The notes under the pieces: model-generated
What the model saw: only the letters and a program-made list of their open reading frames with translations
The model's database searches: none
Told to the model about the DNA's origin: nothing
Source of the DNA: Caldicellulosiruptor naganoensis
GTDB taxonomy: Bacteria; Bacillota; Thermoanaerobacteria; Caldicellulosiruptorales; Caldicellulosiruptoraceae
Reading direction: 5' to 3'
Length of the DNA stretch: 64,000 nt
Assembly: GCF_026914285.1 (NCBI RefSeq)
Contig: NZ_CP113864.1
Location: forward strand, 2,232,501 to 2,296,500
Program-made: the position numbers and the translations under genes
Part shown: piece after piece, positions 62,396 through 64,000 of the stretch
Layout: every line of letters begins with the position of its first letter
Numbering within the stretch: the stretch's first letter is position 1

Positions 62396-64000
62396 TTACC
62401 TGTTTGTGTTACTTCCCTGAGACCCAGATGACTGATTCCTTGTGCCGGTGCCACCTCGGTTTTGTCTGAACTGTCTGAACTCGCCTGGCATTCCACCACC
62501 TGGTCCGCCAAACCCGCCCATTATGTTAAATCCCTGCTGAGTTTGCGTCTGGGTGCTTGTTGAGCCTGTTGAAAGTGGTGGCAGAACAACTATATCTCCT
62601 TCGCTAAGGCCACTTACAATTTCAATGTATGAGTCATTGTTTATACCAACCTCAACAGGTCGCAAAACTGCGCCTTTGTAGTAACTGTTGTTAAGTAAAC
62701 TTGCCATCCTTCTTGTTCGCAGCTGCGACGATGTACCTGTACCTTGACTATTTTGCGACCATGAACCTCTTGATTGGCTATTTCCTGTTTGTTGTGCGTT
62801 TTCTGTGCTGCTACCTCTTTGCTGCTGCCATCTTCTTGTAGAATTTTCAGAATTCTGGTTCGAACTCTGAGTCTGCTGGTTATTTCCAAAACCTCCCCGC
62901 GGGAAAAATCCGCCAGTTTGCTCTTGCTGAGAGCTATTTTGACTTGAGCTTTTTACAAACACAAAGTACCTGTTGCCGAATTTCTGGACAGTTTCAAGCG
63001 GCACCATCAAAATATCTTGTTTCTGGTTTACTATTATCTCAGCATTTGCGTTCATGCCAATCTTGAGGTTCTTGGGATTGTCAATTGAGATCGTAACAGA
63101 ATATGTTGTGACGCCGTTCTGGGTTGTTCCCTCAAGCGGAATTTTGGATACTTTCCCTGTCAGCGGGTTTGTCTGTGTCTCTGATAGCGCATCAACTGTT
63201 ATATTTACTTTTTGCCCTACTTTTATTTTAGCAATATCAAGCTCATCTATGTCAACCCTAAATACTAAATTTTTGTTATCAAATACAGTTGCAAGTACCT
63301 CTCCCGCTTTTATGTTATCGCCTTTCTTGAAGTTTATATTGGTCACAACACCGTCAAACGGAGCTTTAATGTAGTAGTTTTCCAAGTTATCTTCTGCATC
63401 CTTTAGCTGGTCCTGCAAGTTTTTAAGCTGTGTCTGGTAATTCTTGAGCTGTTTTGACAGGTCATCGTTTGAAAGTTTTAAAAGCACAGCTCCTTTTTCA
63501 ACAAACTGGTTGTTTCTTGCTAAAATCTCTTCAACCTCACCATCAACCTTTGCCTTGACATTTTCCTTGTCTACACACTCCAAGGTTGCATCCTGCGTGC
63601 TAAGATATACTTCAGCTCCTACCTTTATCTCAGCACTTGCCTTCATACCTTCCTGCAGAGCGCCGGGGTTTGAGATTGTGATCTCAACATCAAAAACTTT
63701 GCCACCGCAGTCATTTGTGTAAGTTGTGTTCCCAAGATAGCTTACTGTGCCCTGGGTTGACTGGGAAATGTCAGGAATGTAAACAACTGCTGGCGCACCT
63801 ATCTTGACCTTGCCGAAAAGCGCTGCTGAAAATGGTAATGTAACTTTCAGCTTTGATGTATCAATTATTGTCAAAACGGTTGAACCTTTTGAAACCCTGT
63901 CTCCTTCTTGAGCATTCAGATTTTTTTAACATACCCTGAAATGGGTGCGGTGACAACAAGGTTTTTGATGCTCTCCTGAACATCTGCAATTGAGGAGTTC
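62396..64000 (-). CDS. Membrane-fusion (HlyD/MacA-type) adaptor, incomplete at the right edge
   Basis: The visible part has lipoyl-type segments (VVTAPISGYVK and APFDGVVTNINFKKGDNIKAGE), a helical hairpin (LSKQLKNYQTQLKNLQDQLKD), beta-barrel strands, and a low-complexity C-terminus rich in Q, N, S, G and R (GGFFPRGGFGNNQQTQSSNQ). The N-terminus lies beyond 64000. The frame slips once near 63925 in a run of A, between GYVKK and NLNAQEGD. It is the first visible gene of the export operon adaptor-ATPase-permease-SLH protein. Confidence 0.85.

Overview
The window is AT-rich DNA of a low-GC, Gram-positive type: strong AGGAGG-like ribosome binding sites, a c-di-AMP riboswitch, S-layer (SLH) proteins, relics of sporulation genes and many Rpn-type genes. 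The mix of IS1182- and IS1634-type elements, SLH proteins, SPOCS-domain proteins and non-functional sporulation genes fits a thermophilic, non-sporulating clostridial relative such as Caldicellulosiruptor. That placement is an inference from gene content; there is no rRNA here to test it.

Layout. 0-2.4 kb: a yunB-like sporulation gene split by an IS1182-type element. 2.4-6.6 kb: a disrupted mannose-1-phosphate guanylyltransferase gene, an unknown charged protein and a heavily disrupted GTP-type PEP carboxykinase gene. 6.7-15.6 kb: rsmA, yajC, a radical SAM protein, a cell-surface glycosylation group (two polytopic glycosyltransferases, GtrA, GT2) and tgt. 14.8-20.7 kb: a complete thiamine operon, thiSGHFECD, under a TPP riboswitch. 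20.8-22.2 kb: Rpn genes. 22-27.5 kb: a YhfC-type membrane protease, then an MMPL transporter with a heptad-repeat exported partner under a palindromic operator. 27.6-33.7 kb: a CBS protein, trmI, a full-length rpn gene, SPOCS proteins, and a lysine-2,3-aminomutase-family gene under a c-di-AMP riboswitch. 33.7-36.3 kb: a RelE/antitoxin pair, MntA-HepT, and a DUF1646 transporter. 36.4-42.1 kb: copper export (CopZ, CopA), then DUF134, NifX-like, Fur-like, DUF5320 and Mrp proteins that share an operator. 42.2-48.5 kb: gene remnants, rimI-tsaB-tsaE, an amidohydrolase, a PepSY/YcdB-like protein, folE2 and queD. 48.3-64 kb: a large SLH protein, more rpn remnants, Uma2 with an IS1634-type insertion, and a MacAB-like export operon (adaptor, ATPase, permease) followed by a second, repeat-rich SLH protein.

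Two features run through the window. First, many otherwise conserved genes carry single-base slips in A or T runs (yunB, manC, pckG, yhfC, SPOCS, relE, the DUF1646 transporter, copA, the export adaptor). Others carry in-frame stops, most of them TAG. The slips look like homopolymer sequencing errors, so genes marked broken may be intact in the cell. Second, Rpn nuclease-like genes occur at five sites. At several of them the C-terminal module has its own Shine-Dalgarno and start codon, either inside the long gene or as a separate small gene. That is the architecture expected for a nuclease toxin with an intragenic antitoxin, and it is the most interesting system here.

Regulation can be read directly at several places. 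The TPP and c-di-AMP riboswitches each have a terminator whose sequence is complementary to the 3' edge of its own aptamer. A TGACT-n3-AGTCA operator overlaps both the promoter and the start codon of the MMPL gene. A TTGGCATATGYCAA palindrome precedes both the Mrp and DUF5320 genes.
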